Source: Mycocentrospora acerina (lineage: Eukaryota > Ascomycota > Dothideomycetes > Pleosporales). Taken from it: a DNA stretch of 64,000 nucleotides. Both the position numbers and the translations under genes were made by a program. The stretch is from positions 125,208-189,207 of the forward strand of contig JAKUHH010000053.1 of the NCBI GenBank assembly GCA_022701365.1, given 5' to 3'. Below, in pieces: positions 1 through 12,515 of the stretch (positions are counted from its first letter, which is position 1; each line of letters opens with the position of its first letter). The notes under the pieces are model-generated. The model was not told the origin of the DNA. It did no database searches and saw nothing but the letters and a program-made list of their open reading frames with translations.

Positions 1-1006
1 TGGATGTATTGGTGGAAATTTGATTGTGATTGCGCAAATACACCGTCAGAGGTAAGGGCACATGGAAGATGTGTAGTCAGCAGAGAGGGCGCGTGGCAGG
101 GGCTTCTGCTTGACAGACAAAGATGTCCACCTCCAGACTATACTCTCACTTTCACCTTGAATTTGTCCTACACTTTCACTGCTGCATCTGACGAGGCTTT
201 GCACAGCTTGTCTAGCACCAGGTGTGATTCTTCTGTGGTGCATTACGAGGCTGTTCGAAAGATCTACGCCCCTTGCGTACGACACGTGTCGGGGATGTGG
301 GTAAGAAGCGAAACCAAGCTTGGCGAACGATGCAAACGCCTCATTTCAACGTCACCTCCCTTTGTCACATCGCCAAATCCAAAGTTGTATCTTCCACTCT
401 CTTCTCCAAACCTCGGCATTGCCATGAGTCGTGCTTTCGCTTCCTCTCGGAAACCGCTCCAAAGCTGCTGTATCGGCGGCTAGCGCTTGTCGCACATGCC
501 CGATATTAAATCGCTTGACCACTCCTCTGGGTTTCTGCCGGATGTTTTCGAAGCGCACCCAATAATTCTTTGCGCTTGGCGATAACACTCTCGGAGGCCA
601 CGTCGTCAACCTGTCGGTGTACGCCGTTGCAGCGTTGGGGAATCCCCCGTGAAGGTTACCTACTGATCACAGAACTGTGCATTACATGGAAGAATACACA
701 TGCAGTTTGAGAATACAGATAGAGGCGAGCCGCGCAATAACGCGCGACTCGCGCTTGCGTCTGCACATGTGAGGCGTTCGTGCAAGCCTATTTTTGATGC
801 AGCTATGCGTCCATATCCCATAATAGACAGACATCATTGGCCAGTCATTCTTAAAAAGCCACTTGCGGCCGTATTTTCAAGTTGTATTGCATGGATGAGC
901 GGCCTTGAGGAATTGCATCGCCTCCCAAGAAGAAGCCGGAGATGAAGAAAAAATCGTTTACGCGTCTTCTTCTCCTATCTTCCTTTCTCTTCACCCATAT
1001 GTGATC
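1..1006. other. Left edge without a supported gene
   Basis: Several short open frames exist on both strands, but none shows a family motif, a convincing start context or a spliceable continuation. The final part, roughly 940-1006, is pyrimidine-rich (runs of TCTTC and TTTCTC) directly before the ATG at 1007 and probably carries the leader of the methyltransferase gene. A gene that starts left of the window cannot be excluded. Confidence 0.5.
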
Positions 1007-2346
1007 ATGGCTTCCCCCACTGAAATTACAAACACGGACGCCAGCGCATCCAGCAGCAATATAACGAGTACAGATGAGGCTAGCAGCTCTGATGTATCAT
1101 TTGAGGCAGATGCAAGGCATACCGCCCCCGCACAAACTCCATTGGCTAATCTCCTTGGGACGAACAGCGAGACGAGCGCGACTCTGCGTACGGCGACCAT
1201 CAGACTTCGTACGTTCGATGCAAGAGCGGCGGTTCTCTCAAAACTTAAAAGCTGACTTTGTAAAGTTACACCATGTCAGCAACCTCGTCTGTGTTCAATT
1301 TCCGCTTTGAGAACGGTAGGCGATACCATGCCTATGCCGAGGGAAAGTATGTCTTGCCAAACGACGAGGTGCGCGCTATGTCTTCTCTCTGAGTCGCAAA
1401 CATGATTGCTCACCACACTCAAGTACAGACTGAGGCAGATAGACTTGACTTGCAACATCACGCTATGCGCTTGACATTAGATGGAAAGCTTAACCGAGCG
1501 CCCATCCCAGAGGATGTTCAGAGTGTACTTGACCTAGGTTGCGGTACAGGAATCTGGTCCATCGAGTTTGCCGACGAGTACCCTTCTGCTCGAGTCCTTG
1601 GAACAGACCTAAGTCCAATACAGCCTTTGTCTGTCCCTCCGAATTGCGAGTTCCTCATCGACGACTTCGAACAGGATTGGATCTTTCATCAAGAGTTTGA
1701 CTATATTCATACCCGTGCCTTGGTTGCAGCCATAAAAGACTGGAATCGATTCTTCACCCAGGCTTATACTAACCTCAAACCTGGAGGTTATATCGAGTGC
1801 CAGGAGTTGACGTTCCCAATCTGGTGTATGGACCCCAGTGTCACGGCCGAGAACTCACCTCTTGTACGCTGGTCGGAGCTGTTTATTGAAGCCGCTGCCA
1901 AAGTTGGAATAGATGCTACCGGTCCTCGCCATCTCGCACCAAAGCTTCGCGACGCTGGTTTTACCGGTATCAACGTGAAGACATATAAATGGCCAGTTGG
2001 GAGATGGGCGAAAGGCGACAAGTACAAGGTGCTCGGTGACCTAGTGTATGCAGATCTGATGGCCTGGCTTCCGAGTAGCTCGTTGAGACTGTTTACCAGT
2101 GTACTCAAGTGGACACAGCATGAAGTTGAAATTTTCCTGTCTGAGTGCAGAGTAGAGGCAAAGAGAAAGGACAGGCATTATTATTCCGATGCGTACGCTA
2201 ATTGAAGCAGATTCATGCTCTCCGCTGACATCTACAGGATCTTATGGTACGCACGCAAGCCTGAAACTACAGGCGCTTCAGTCGAAAGTCAGGAACACAC
2301 TCACGAGGAGGAAAAACTCGAGATTGACGAAGACGACGATGATTGA
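1007..2346 (+). CDS. SAM-dependent methyltransferase, LaeA/TAM-type
   Basis: Predicted exons are 1007-1208, 1280-1368, 1429-2192 and 2238-2346, giving 387 residues with all phases matching. Residues 1-70 are Ser/Thr-rich and probably disordered. Exon 2 encodes the family's usual lead-in (FENGRRYHAY, then YVLPNDE), and exon 3 continues with DRLDLQHH. Motif I of the SAM pocket is VLDLGCGTG at about residues 130-138, followed by an acidic motif II region (GTDLSPIQP) and the LKPGGYIE post-motif. The last intron restores a C-terminus of the form ILWYARKPE followed by an acidic tail. Fungal members of this class methylate small molecules or act as LaeA-like factors; the substrate cannot be told from sequence. 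No biosynthetic cluster surrounds it. Confidence 0.85.
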
Positions 2347-2495
2347 TGAGAGCTGAACTTCTCTGTTTATTCTATCCTTATGCACGCGATACGCCTTACG
2401 CCGAACGAATTGAAATGCCAACGATCGACTTAGCAATAAACAATAACCTATCAAAATCTACCCAAATTTTTTAACTCACCTACCCTAGGATAACT

Positions 2496-3230
2496 TCATC
2501 GCACCCAGCGACCCATCCGCCTTCTCATCCCTACAAAAGTATCTTCCCGCTCCTCTCTCGCCTTCCCCTTACTCTTGACTCTCCCCTTCCCCTTACTCTT
2601 GACTCTCCCCTTCCCCTCCCCTTTTCTCTTCTTTGCCGCCTCAATCTCCCTCGCCTTCTCCGTCAACACTCTCCTCCTCTTTTTCTTCCCCACCTCCTCC
2701 CCCTCTTCCCGATCCTTATCCTTATCTTTCTCCCTCTCTCCCTCCTTCTCATGCCGCACATCTCGCCGAGTCAACATGACCAACGCGTCTGCGACTTGTA
2801 TCTCCTTCTCTCCCTTCACCTTGCCCTCCACCCTCCTCCCATGCTGCACATCCCGCTGCACGAGCGCCAACAGCGTCTCCCCAGCGTCCATCTCACCTGC
2901 CGTCGTCGTGGCGAGGACATGCACATGGATTTTTCCAGGCACGTATTCCGCTTTGAAGACAATGCCAATATCATTATTATCATCACTATCATCATTTCCA
3001 TCGCTATCGTTGTACTCTCCTTCAGTGAAAAAATCAGTCTCATCCTGGATGACATCGTCATCTTGATCATCCATTTTCACCCCCGGTTTCGGTACAGCAA
3101 TAGCATGCTGAGGAGCATACATGTCGTTACGGGGAAGGGGAATGAATACAGTTCGTAGGGGCTTAATGGCCGTTAGGCCCGTGTTGCGGTAGAATGTCTG
3201 TCTTGCTTGTTCTAGGGTGGGGATATTCAT
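2496..3230 (-). CDS. Hypothetical Lys/Glu-rich low-complexity protein
   Basis: A single frame of 244 residues from the first ATG at 3230; the frame stays open slightly upstream but only with a TTG. The N-terminus (MNIPTLEQARQTFY) looks ordered. It is followed by an Asp/Asn/Glu tract (about residues 55-90), a short structured stretch (KAEYVPGKIHVHVLATTTAG) and a long basic Lys/Arg/Glu tail with a duplicated KGKGRVKSK block. The basic tail could bind nucleic acid or be a nucleolar signal, but no domain is recognised. It lies tail-to-tail with the methyltransferase. The opposite strand also gives a Ser/Pro-rich frame, which is an expected mirror of the Lys/Glu codons. Confidence 0.5.
   Translation of the reverse strand: MNIPTLEQARQTFYRNTGLTAIKPLRTVFIPLPRNDMYAPQHAIAVPKPGVKMDDQDDDVIQDETDFFTEGEYNDSDGNDDSDDNNDIGIVFKAEYVPGKIHVHVLATTTAGEMDAGETLLALVQRDVQHGRRVEGKVKGEKEIQVADALVMLTRRDVRHEKEGEREKDKDKDREEGEEVGKKKRRRVLTEKAREIEAAKKRKGEGKGRVKSKGKGRVKSKGKAREEREDTFVGMRRRMGRWVR
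2565..2612. repeat. 24-bp tandem duplication inside the Lys-rich gene
   Basis: Two identical 24-base units (2565-2588 and 2589-2612) of the pyrimidine-rich form CCCCTTACTCTTGACTC..., followed by a partial third copy. In frame they encode the repeated basic octapeptide of the hypothetical protein on the minus strand. Length changes here would be in frame. Confidence 0.85.
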
Positions 3231-3563
3231 TGCACTAGTTTGTGTTTGGAAAGTGCAAGGCGCGGCTTTGAGAGTAATTTTCAAGGTGTGATCCGTGGTT
3301 TTCAAAGTAGTTTTTAAAAATAAAAAATGAGAGAGTTTTCTCCATAAAACATTTTGACTTGCAATTTAGTTCTTCAGGCCATTTTCATGGATAGCGGAAC
3401 CATGGTTGGGAAGCGCTAGCAGCATTATTGTGAGCAAGTAAAGAACTATGCAAAACGAATTAGGTAGCTCAACAAAGATGCCTTCGGTAGCAATAAATTA
3501 CAAAACTACTACAGACGAATCATGCATTACGAATCACGCGGACAGCCAGTCCCCACCATAGTG

Positions 3564-6500
3564 CTACAACGACGCCGAATCGTTATTCTTTCGTTGACTT
3601 CCAGCCCTCGCAAGAGCCAAGATCTTTTCGTGCTCTGCAATTTCCTGCTCCTTGAAAAGCGAGATCAAGTCCATAGTACTGCGCCTCACGCTCACCAAGC
3701 TCCTTTCCTCGCCGATATCGTCTTCGCCCGTGGAGATGAAACTTGGACGGGCGCTTCCTCGGCTAACGACGCTGATGCGGCTCATGTGGCTCCCATGACG
3801 AGAATGTTTTGTGAGGCGATCAGGCCTAGTACGTGAACTCATAGACATGACTTTACTGTCAATTGAGCGTCGAATTGATCCGAAGCCTTCGATTCCACCA
3901 TCTATACTCTGGCGGGGAAATGAGGGGACGCAAGCCTCATAGTATACTGACCAGATACGGGCACTATCTTTGGTGCTATCACAATCGCCAGTAGTATTGC
4001 TGTGGGGAAGAGTGAGATTGGTTAGGCTGGTCAGGTTGGGAGCTGATGAGTTCCGACGAGGACGGAGCGTAGCCATGGAATCATTCGCAGGCACTCTGCT
4101 TATCTGTCTCATTGTGCTCACAGGTTTCTCATCCCTTTGGCTATCATGGCCATGCATGAAATTATTTCGCCCAGAAGAACCTTCTTCAGAAAATCCGCGT
4201 CTCCAGACTTCAGGCAACACCTCCAGTTCGGGATATTCCAGCATGCCACCGGCAGCGATAGAACTGCGATGATTTCGTCCATGTCTACGAAACTCAGTAC
4301 TCTGACTCTTGAAAATTTTCGAATAGTTTTTGAAAAAAGTTTTGCCAAATGTCATCGAGTGACTCTTCGCCATACGGCTTGTTCCAGTCTTCTTTTTCCT
4401 CTTCTTTTCCCCAGGTAGTAGAGGTGGCGATGGAACTCGCTCAATTGGATCAACAAAATCTTCGTCAGCAGGTTTATCTACTGCAGTAGCAAATTTAATT
4501 GCTGCTTCCAAGGCAAAGTCTCGTGCTTCTACATCGTCCAGCTTTCCAGCGGAGGATGTACGATCATGACGCGTGTGCGAAGGAAAACGACCCCACGCGC
4601 CAACGACTTGTACACTATCACCTTGCTTTTCGAATGCACGAGCGACCTCACATCCAGGGCTGTCATGTTCTATCCCAGCAATTGCACTGCGTCGTGAAAT
4701 AAGAGCAGGAGGATACTCAGATCCAAAATTTCCATGCCCTTTGGGATCAAATACGGGCGCTGAAAAACGTTTGCGTACCTCGAGGGCTGCTGCTGCAGGG
4801 TGTAAGTCCTCATCAACACTGAATCTCCGTGAAGAAAAGCTTCCACTACGCTCCCGGAATGAACTGGCAAGAGTAGAAAGTTCTCGGTTTTTGGCAAGAA
4901 ACATAGACGCCTTCTCCTCCTGATGAGCATTCCAAGCTCGATCCCACACATGATTTGCGTCTTTGTTCTTTCCAAGCGAATCTCGCTCTGTCTGCAGACT
5001 GATCAACGAGCGCGACTGGCGACGCTCTCTCTCAGTAGGATTATCAAGGGTGTCGAGCGGACCATCAACGAACAGCAGCCCTTGGTGACCAAATTTGATA
5101 CTGGCCTCACTGTTGCTTCGTATGCTGACGCGTTTCGGATTTAGAAACCTTATGAACGACTCTGATGGCGTCAACCTTTTCCTCGGCGGAGAAAGACTAA
5201 ACTCTTCCCGAAATTTGGATCTTTTCGTATCCGCTACACTGTTCTTGCGAGCCAATGACGTAGGTGTCATCAGTAAGGAGCTTTGTACCGGAGAATTTTG
5301 AGTAGCCTTTGGGCCAGAAGCGCTATATTTTTGTGTTGGTCTTGGAGTTTCGTCATCTGTAGGTAATGAGCTCGAACGTCTTGACTTCCTCGTCCCAGAA
5401 GGAGAGACAAAAATTTGGTGTCCAGAATCAGATTGAGTCCAATTGGTTATAGACATACGAAGACTGTCTATAGGGCTGTGTGGTCTGCTGGAGTACATTG
5501 ACGAAGCAACGTCCCATCTGGGATCACGATCTGGCGATAACACCTTTCCCCATTCGTGTGGCACTTTTGAGCTGGTAAACCCGGAACTTGACGTTTTCCG
5601 CTCATACCTTGTCAGAGACCTCTTTTCTTGAGAAATTCTGCTTTGATCTGATGCTGTGCGTTTTCTAAAGGCGTAAGGGGCTGGTGGTACTTCTGGCGCA
5701 TCAGCTAGCTGATCCCATGATAAGAGCGAACCTGAACGCAAGTGATGCGAGATACGCATGCTATGAAGATGTACGGAGCCCCGAGGATCGTCCACTTCAT
5801 TTCCTTCATTTCCTGCTGTTGATATTTCCGTCTTGACAGGGTGGGAGTTCTCGCGAAGGTTGCCTTGAATCGATGTGGACGGGCGTGGAGACGAGATTGA
5901 AGTCGCCTGCTGTACACGAATCTCGACTGGAGACACAGGAGACATGGGCTCGCACAACTCTGAATCATGAGGAGGTATAGGAACAGCGATACTTAGGCTT
6001 ACTGCATTGATTTTTTCACTCTGTAATGGCTGTTCTTTGCCTAAAACAGCCTTTGATGGTCTCGGGCTGATGTGGTTGGGCGGTATCGGAAATTGGGACA
6101 AGCGAAGACTCTTTTTGATATCCTCAGACCAGGGCGCCCCATCTCTATCATGGATACTCAAGCTGGGTAGTCTGAGTGGTGAGAGTGGGGAATGAACTGG
6201 TAAATCAAGTGATGCCGCGGAGTGCGATCGTTTCGGACTGCAGCCTTTGTTTTCTGCAGGACTGATTCGTAGATTTGGAGCACTAAAAACATGACTGAAG
6301 CGAGTTGATAAGGGAACAGGCCGGGACTTCTGGATATGATAGGTTTGCAATGCAGGGCAAGGTTCGGTACTGTGGTGACTCTTCTTCGACGATTCGGGTG
6401 TTACTTTACTTCAAACAGTTAGAAGCCATTCTTGGAAACTAATCCGTACAACTGACCACTTTGTAGAAGGAGACCACTCAATACTGTGAATACTAGGTCT

Positions 6501-7067
6501 TTTGACGGGCGACTTCTTGGTGATGTTCTTTGCAATGTCATCAATCATCTTAGCGTCGGAGTCGTAGCCTCCTTCATTTGGCTTCTTATCACTCAGGAGG
6601 TCTTTTCGCAGATCAGCTTTCGTGATCTTCAGCTGCAGATTTGCTGCATCTCGCGACTGCTTGATCACAGTATTCGCGTCAGTAATGATAGTTTTGCTGG
6701 TCGCTTTTGGGCTGACACGCAGAATGCCCGAGTCTGTCTTTGTCAAATCTCTTGAGAATCGCCGTTTGATTATCGATCGCATGCTTGTCATCTTGTGCAG
6801 ACTGTGCAAGCTGTGTATGGATGGACGGTTAAAGCGCGCACACGGAGCCCTTGTTGGCGAAACGTGATCTCTTCCATTCTCGAAAATGCGATGGAGTTCA
6901 TAGAGCTCATCAGATTGGGCGCTGGTGAAGCGTGAATTTGGAGAGCTACATTGTTTGCGTAGCAGCGGTAATTTGGCTGGTGTAGCATTGCTAGTCCGGG
7001 CATTTGGCAGCTCAGGTGAGTGTGGTCGACCTTCTTGTTCCGCAGTGCAACACAGCTTCGAAGCCAT
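3564..7067 (-). CDS. Large Ser/Arg-rich protein of unknown function
   Basis: Exon 1 is 6457-7067 and exon 2 is 3564-6369, joined by an 87-nt intron (GTCAGT...CACAG) with matching phase, for about 1138 residues. The protein is rich in Ser, Arg, Pro and charged residues and is probably mostly disordered, with many RxxS and SP sites typical of kinase-regulated scaffold or polarity proteins. A basic patch (KKRKKKTG) in the C-terminal half could be a nuclear signal. The last 60 residues look more ordered (STMDLISLFKEQEIAEHEKI), possibly a short helix or coiled coil. No enzyme domain is visible. The donor choice is the weakest part of the model. Confidence 0.7.
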
Positions 7068-7467
7068 GATGTTGAGTCTGTGGTGAGATGGAAGAAGTGA
7101 GTATATGAGGCGAGTTGGGGACCCGTCAATCTCATGCGACTGCCCATCTTACAGAGGAGGCAGTTGCAGGCATCGCCAGAAACGCGACTGGCAGGGGTCA
7201 ACGATAATGCATCAAAATGTGACAAGTGTGAAGAAAATTGAGGTTTGCAAGTTCGCTGAATTTGGAAGTGGTGGCCTCATGACAAAGTAGGGGCAAATTT
7301 ACTCCGTCATACCACTTCACATAGACATGTACCTTGCATCTCCACTTTTACTGCGAACAGGTTGTGTTGTGAGTTTCGGAGGGAAATTTCTCTCTCGCAG
7401 AACATTTACTGCATCTTTTGTTGAATATTCTAACCTTATTCGGCATGTTTGAGTCTGCCTTGTCTCA
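7068..7467. other. Short intergenic space
   Basis: This space holds the upstream region of the Ser-rich gene and the 3' side of the nucleotidylyltransferase gene; both are on the minus strand. No further gene is supported. Confidence 0.5.
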
Positions 7468-8397
7468 TCATTTCTTCTCACTTGCATCTTCTCTGTACAA
7501 ACGCTGGTCCTTGATCCAGGCTGCCACGCCTTCAGTGCACAGCTCGCCCACCTCATCCCATCTCCCTTCTTTGGCAGCACTCCTTATCCTCGTTGAGCTA
7601 ACACCTATGTTTTCATCTGGCTGCACCATATCAATGTGGCCTCCCCAGTACGGCTCAAAGCCATCAACTTTGGACTCGCCATCTTTCAGATCCTGCAAGT
7701 ACTTTTCCTGCTCCTCGACTGTGCCAAACTCGCTCGACGACTTGTCGCTCTGGTCGGTTGGCCGGTGAGTGACGCGTAATCTGTGCCCATCTTCGAAGAA
7801 AGGCTTGAGTGCGGAGAGCGGTGGATCGTGCTTGGGATAGTACTTTGGATTACAGAAGCGGATTAGGGTGTCGTACCCGACGAGGTGAACGTGTATGGGG
7901 TTCGAGGGGTAGGCGGGGGGAGACGTTTGTTTAATAGCTGCCGACTTGTCCGAGTAATACGGCTCTTTTGTGAGACCAATGTCTATAGTGACATTCGCAA
8001 CATCATCTGTAGAAGGTGCTGCGTTCTTGAGACTTTGCGACAAATCCTCGGCAAAGACGGTCATCAACGCGATGCGCTGCGCAAAGCTTGCTGGGCTGGG
8101 GGCCTTGTCCGCATTGTAAGTGCTGAACAGCAACAGCAATCTAAATGGGATTTTTTCTGAGCGTGCTGCTTGCTTGAGTGCAGACGTTGCAAGGGCGAGG
8201 TGGGCTATGCTGGGTGGATTGAAGGACGAGTCGAGTATATAGAGTGTCCTTGGCTGTGACGTCGACGCACCATTAACAGTTCTCACGACGCGAAACTTAG
8301 CGGGCGACGATGTGAATGAATTGAGGGCAGCCTCAAGGTCAGGCAGCAGAGTTCTTACTGACGCAACGCGTGAAGCCATGTCAGCCATGTCAGCCAT
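7468..8397 (-). CDS. Nucleotidylyltransferase, NMNAT/Pof1-like
   Basis: Single exon of 309 residues from the ATG at 8397 (a near-repeat of MADM gives two nearby ATGs; the frame also extends upstream to 8451). The HxGH-superfamily signature is visible: SFNPPSIAH at about residues 58-66 (Rossmann phosphate loop with the catalytic His), a central HVHLVGYDTLIRF segment, and the C-terminal SSTRIR motif at about 267-272 that binds the nucleotide triphosphate. This arrangement matches the cytosolic fungal group related to yeast Pof1 and to nicotinamide mononucleotide adenylyltransferases. The expected reaction is transfer of a nucleotidyl group, possibly NAD synthesis from NMN and ATP. Assignment to NMNAT proper rather than the Pof1 branch is not certain. 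Confidence 0.82.
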   Translation of the reverse strand: MADMADMASRVASVRTLLPDLEAALNSFTSSPAKFRVVRTVNGASTSQPRTLYILDSSFNPPSIAHLALATSALKQAARSEKIPFRLLLLFSTYNADKAPSPASFAQRIALMTVFAEDLSQSLKNAAPSTDDVANVTIDIGLTKEPYYSDKSAAIKQTSPPAYPSNPIHVHLVGYDTLIRFCNPKYYPKHDPPLSALKPFFEDGHRLRVTHRPTDQSDKSSSEFGTVEEQEKYLQDLKDGESKVDGFEPYWGGHIDMVQPDENIGVSSTRIRSAAKEGRWDEVGELCTEGVAAWIKDQRLYREDASEKK

Positions 8398-8836
8398 TAT
8401 GGTTGCCGAGTGTGTATTCTTCAACTCGGGACGTGGGGAGGGGCACGTCATCTCTGTGCACGGTTCACTTCCAGACGATTGCGTTTCGACACCTCCAACG
8501 GACTCCCAGTAAACTCCTAATAAACTCCTGACAAACTCCCATCATGTGTCCTCTGGTAAGCGATACGACATTTGCCGTCTTCAGATTCTGAGAGACAGCT
8601 TGTGCAGATGTAAACTCAGTCACACTGTCGGGCTCGTTGGTCGCTTTCATTGGCGAATTTCTGCGTTCCAAGCTTTCCCAAAACGGGTGATCATCCTGCA
8701 GCATTTCAACACCTTGATGTCGAGGTGGACTTCCTAGCGCTGTGATCATTTGTGCATTGAAATACGCCATCATGGCTGCTTTTACGTTGGTTTCCTTCTT
8801 GTTGTTCGTTGTTCATTGTTACTTTCCATAATAGTC
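8398..8836. other. Divergent promoter region
   Basis: The 439-bp gap separates the minus-strand nucleotidylyltransferase from the plus-strand DUF6604 gene, so it should serve both. Short frames on both strands show no conserved features. No TATA box was recognised. Confidence 0.5.
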
Positions 8837-11800
8837 ATGGATTCTTCCTTCTTGTCGTCCAACTACCGACAATACAAGAAAGATACAGGTTCGTCATGGT
8901 AAATTCATCTGAGATGACGACTCACACATAGTAGAATACATCGCTGGTTGGCTTGCGCAAAACTCGCGAAGGGCTGGATACAAATCGAGCAACAGTCCGC
9001 GGTTGAATGAGCCTCACCCTTCGCCACAGCGATTAAAAGCGAGAGCAAGAGTGAGATCTTGCGATTTTGCTCCCACTACGCTGAAGAACAATGTCAAAGT
9101 GAAGTCAGCAAAATACCATGTCGGTGTTGTTGACTTTGTTCCCATGGCTCGAGCCATCGCAGGACATGTTCCGAAGATCGAGGTTCCTCTTGCGTTGAAA
9201 TACGTATTCGATCGTGTTATTGATGCCCGTCGAAGAGCAATGAAATTTTTCCTCGTGTCACACGGCGAAGACTCTAGTGATAGCAACTCGCGTCATGCGC
9301 ATTTCGTCTCCATCCTTGAGGTAGCCTTCAGTGTTCTGAAGCCACTCGTCAAAGACAAAACTCCGTCGAACATGGCAGAGAGCAAACGCCATCACAGAGT
9401 TGACTCGGTACTGGCGCGGGATACCAACGCTTTTTCTAAACTCAGCGTCGAAGATGGTAGCACTTCTGACGCAATAGACGACGACGAAGTCCTGAGTACA
9501 GAAGAACCGCTGGAAACTCTTCCGCCAGTAGCGCATGTATATGTACAACAGGATGACACGGAGGTGGAGGCTGAGTTTTTCTTTGCCATACAATCTTTCA
9601 TCAACAATTTGCACGAGCTACGCGATACTGTGCAGGAAGCCTGGTACGTAAAATTGAGTAAAATTCTAAGAATCCCTGAATCCCTTGAGAAAATCCTCGC
9701 ATGTGAATTCAATTTTCAGCCTAGGGGTTCGAGGATACACTGGGAAACATCGAGAGATTCAGTATTCTGCTTTTAACAGAAGATTACAGTTGGTGTCTAG
9801 ACTAGAAACATAGCTGACATAGCCATTCCTAGGTTCGATTATAAGGATGGCAAGATCGACTCTATTCAAGCTTCTCTCATGGCTAATACTGCGATCGACT
9901 TAGTGCGACACGCTGAGGCCGAATTTGACCTGTTGCTCATAAGGCCTCAAAAGTATCCGGCCAAGAAGTTTCCAGTATGGGCTTTGCCAGGGCTCCTTTT
10001 CAGTCGCAGTCATCCGTGGACAACGATTGATAACACTTTGGAAGAATTTTTACTTCCTTCTGGCCTTATGATCCCTAACGACCACTCTGATTGTTGGCAA
10101 GTTCATTGGTGCTTTTGGCCTGTCTATGTTGCACTCAAATTCTATCTCTACGAAACGATGCAATCGCCCAAACCTAAGAGCGCGAATCCAAATATCCAAC
10201 CGTCTACCTTTGAACCTGTTGGTGGAGCTCACAGTGACACGTTGCGCACAGTGACCTGGGCAAGAGAGTTCCGTCATTGGTCACTATGTCACAATGATAA
10301 AATCGCAATAGATGAGGTGACGCGCGGCATGACACACATGTTTAAACACAACGAGGTGCCGATCTGGACGACGTTTGGCATGCAGATCCTCCTGGATATC
10401 GAAGACATTCTCACACCTGCGCATATTGGAGATCCATATCATGAGCTCCAGCTACACATAGAGAAGAAAACGCCATCCTCGGACACCTCAAAGAATAAAA
10501 CACCTTTCCAGAGATGTCGTCAAGAAGCAGAAAAGATCCAAAAAATTCACGCGCAAAATTTTGACATTTTAAAGCGACGGGTGGAAATTGATCCTTGTGA
10601 TCACATCAAAACCCATCCTATCCGTTGTGGTTTGATCAAGTACGACATTTATCTCTTATATCTAGAAACGTACATGCAGCACGAAGTAATGAGTGGGGAA
10701 ATTTGCATGCTTGCGCACCTATACGTTGCCACTCGACTACTCTGTCCAGATGCCCCGAAGTGGCCCGACATGGAATTTGTACTCAACCAACAAGACACCA
10801 ACCGCCTATTTTTTGGTGGCATCCCTACCACACTCGAAGAATGCAGCCGCAAAATCGAACTCAAACTCGGCAGAACTAACAGAAACCCAGCACGCCACGG
10901 TAGAAAATCATGTAGGCGAAAAGTCCAAGCCGAACGCTGGATCGAAGAAGCCAGCGCCTTTGCTCCCATTTTCAAAACACGTTCATTCGGCTGGGCCACC
11001 ACCAACGAATCCGTCGACGCACTCGTCACCCGTCTCAGCAACACGCTTCGCTCCCCTGTCGACCAAGCCCGCCTCGCCCGACAGCTAAACAAGCCAGTGC
11101 CGACAATCCAGCGGGATCTCGAGCTCCACAGACGGCGCTCCTACATAGAACAGCATATTGGCAACGAAAACGGACCCACCGCCCTCCTCCGCGATCTCCG
11201 CATATGGCTCAAAGGCGACGCCGTAGACCTATACTTTGACTGGGAATCCATGCGCACAGTCTGCACCACAATCTGGCACGACATCATCCACGAGCTCGAG
11301 CAACTCGACGGCTGGGACACGCGAAGAAGCGACAGCCCAACCCTCACATCCGATATCCTCCGCCTCGCCGCCAAAGACGAATCAACACACCTCGACAATA
11401 TCTTGACAAACGACCCCACCTTTGCCATACCCCTCCGCAAAGTCGCACACATTATCCAATCTATCATACACAAACCCCATTCCAATCTTGATCCGAATAC
11501 TCCTTTACACCTTCCCTCTCCCTCTTCCTCTTCCCCTTCCTCAACAACAATAACAACAACAAAAACCGGCGAAATCTGCCTCACAACCCTATGCACCCTC
11601 CTCCCACACATGCCCCGCCTCCTCTCGTACAACTCCCCCAGCAGCAACAGCAGCACATCATGCAACATACACTCCCTCTACGGCAACTGGCACCCCCAAG
11701 CCCGCAAGCAGAGTCTAGCATGCGTACTCGTCGATGGTCATGCACAAGTATCGAACAACGAGAACGACAACGATGATGGAGGAAGGCGTGTCGGGGACGC

Positions 11801-11879
11801 GTCGTGTGCGGATTGCCCACGGTGCAAGAGGAGGTTGTTTTTGGGGGAGAGGTATCCTGCTTATCGGGGGCATGGGTAG
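8837..11879 (+). CDS. DUF6604 domain protein
   Basis: Exons 8837-8888, 8932-9643 and 9833-11879 give about 936 residues. Exon 1 encodes the short family start (NYRQYKKDT) and exon 2 continues with YIAGWLAQNSRRAGY, the conserved opening of DUF6604. Exon 2 then carries the MARAIAGH...VPLALKYVFDRVI region and the HAHFVSILE motif. The 189-nt second intron restores EAWFDYKDGKID and the ANTAIDLVR helix. The C-terminal third is less conserved and contains Ser/Thr/Asn runs (11510-11570 encodes SPSSSSPSSTT and TTT). It ends with a CxxCKRR-like stretch. The function of the family is unknown; members are common in ascomycetes. Two AG acceptors in tandem (TAGTAG, 8929-8934) make the start of exon 2 ambiguous by one codon. 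Confidence 0.82.
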
Positions 11880-12515
11880 GTGTTGTGGGAGTGATGTGGG
11901 TGCAGATGAATAGGTATGGACGGGCCTGTATATATTTGTGTATATATATGGACGTTGAACTTGGATATGGGAGGTTGAAGCGATGTGCTTTGAGGATAAG
12001 TGGAACATTGTACACATCTTAACGTGCACGCACATATCAGTAATAAGGTATCATTTCGCGAGCAAAGGATCGGATACACAATCATAGACAGCACAATGCA
12101 TAATCATCACAAGAGGGATATCAGTTCGAAAAGTCAGACAAATCAATTGCTGCCTCTCGTTGCCTTGCTTCTCATCAATGACAAGGACATCTACTCTAAG
12201 ATGCCAGTCACAAAATCGTCGATCATGAACAATCGACTACACGCCAATTTCCAAACATACCAACCCATGAAAACGCCAGGAGCCAGCGACAAACAAGCTG
12301 CTTTTTGATGAACGTCGATGTTGAGATCGTTCATCCGCGCACCTCGGCTCGTACACCTCCTTTTTAAACCACCTTAACGACCCATAATGCAGGTTGAACT
12401 TTTGGGTATCATAGAAATGTCATTACACACATTACACGGTGGCATGTTGATATGCCACACGAAGCGACTGCGTTGATGAAACACAGTCGACAGGTTTGCC
12501 AAATGGCAGAGAAAC
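11880..12515. other. Convergent 3' region
   Basis: The gap lies between the tail-to-tail DUF6604 and MET6 genes. It holds AT-rich 3'-untranslated-like sequence (TATATATTTGTGTATATATATGG near 11929-11951) and no supported gene. Confidence 0.5.

Noticed and set aside
2575..3066. Ser/Pro/Phe-rich frame on the plus strand
   Set aside because: It is the complement of the Lys/Glu-rich coding sequence on the minus strand, and the composition is purely simple-sequence.
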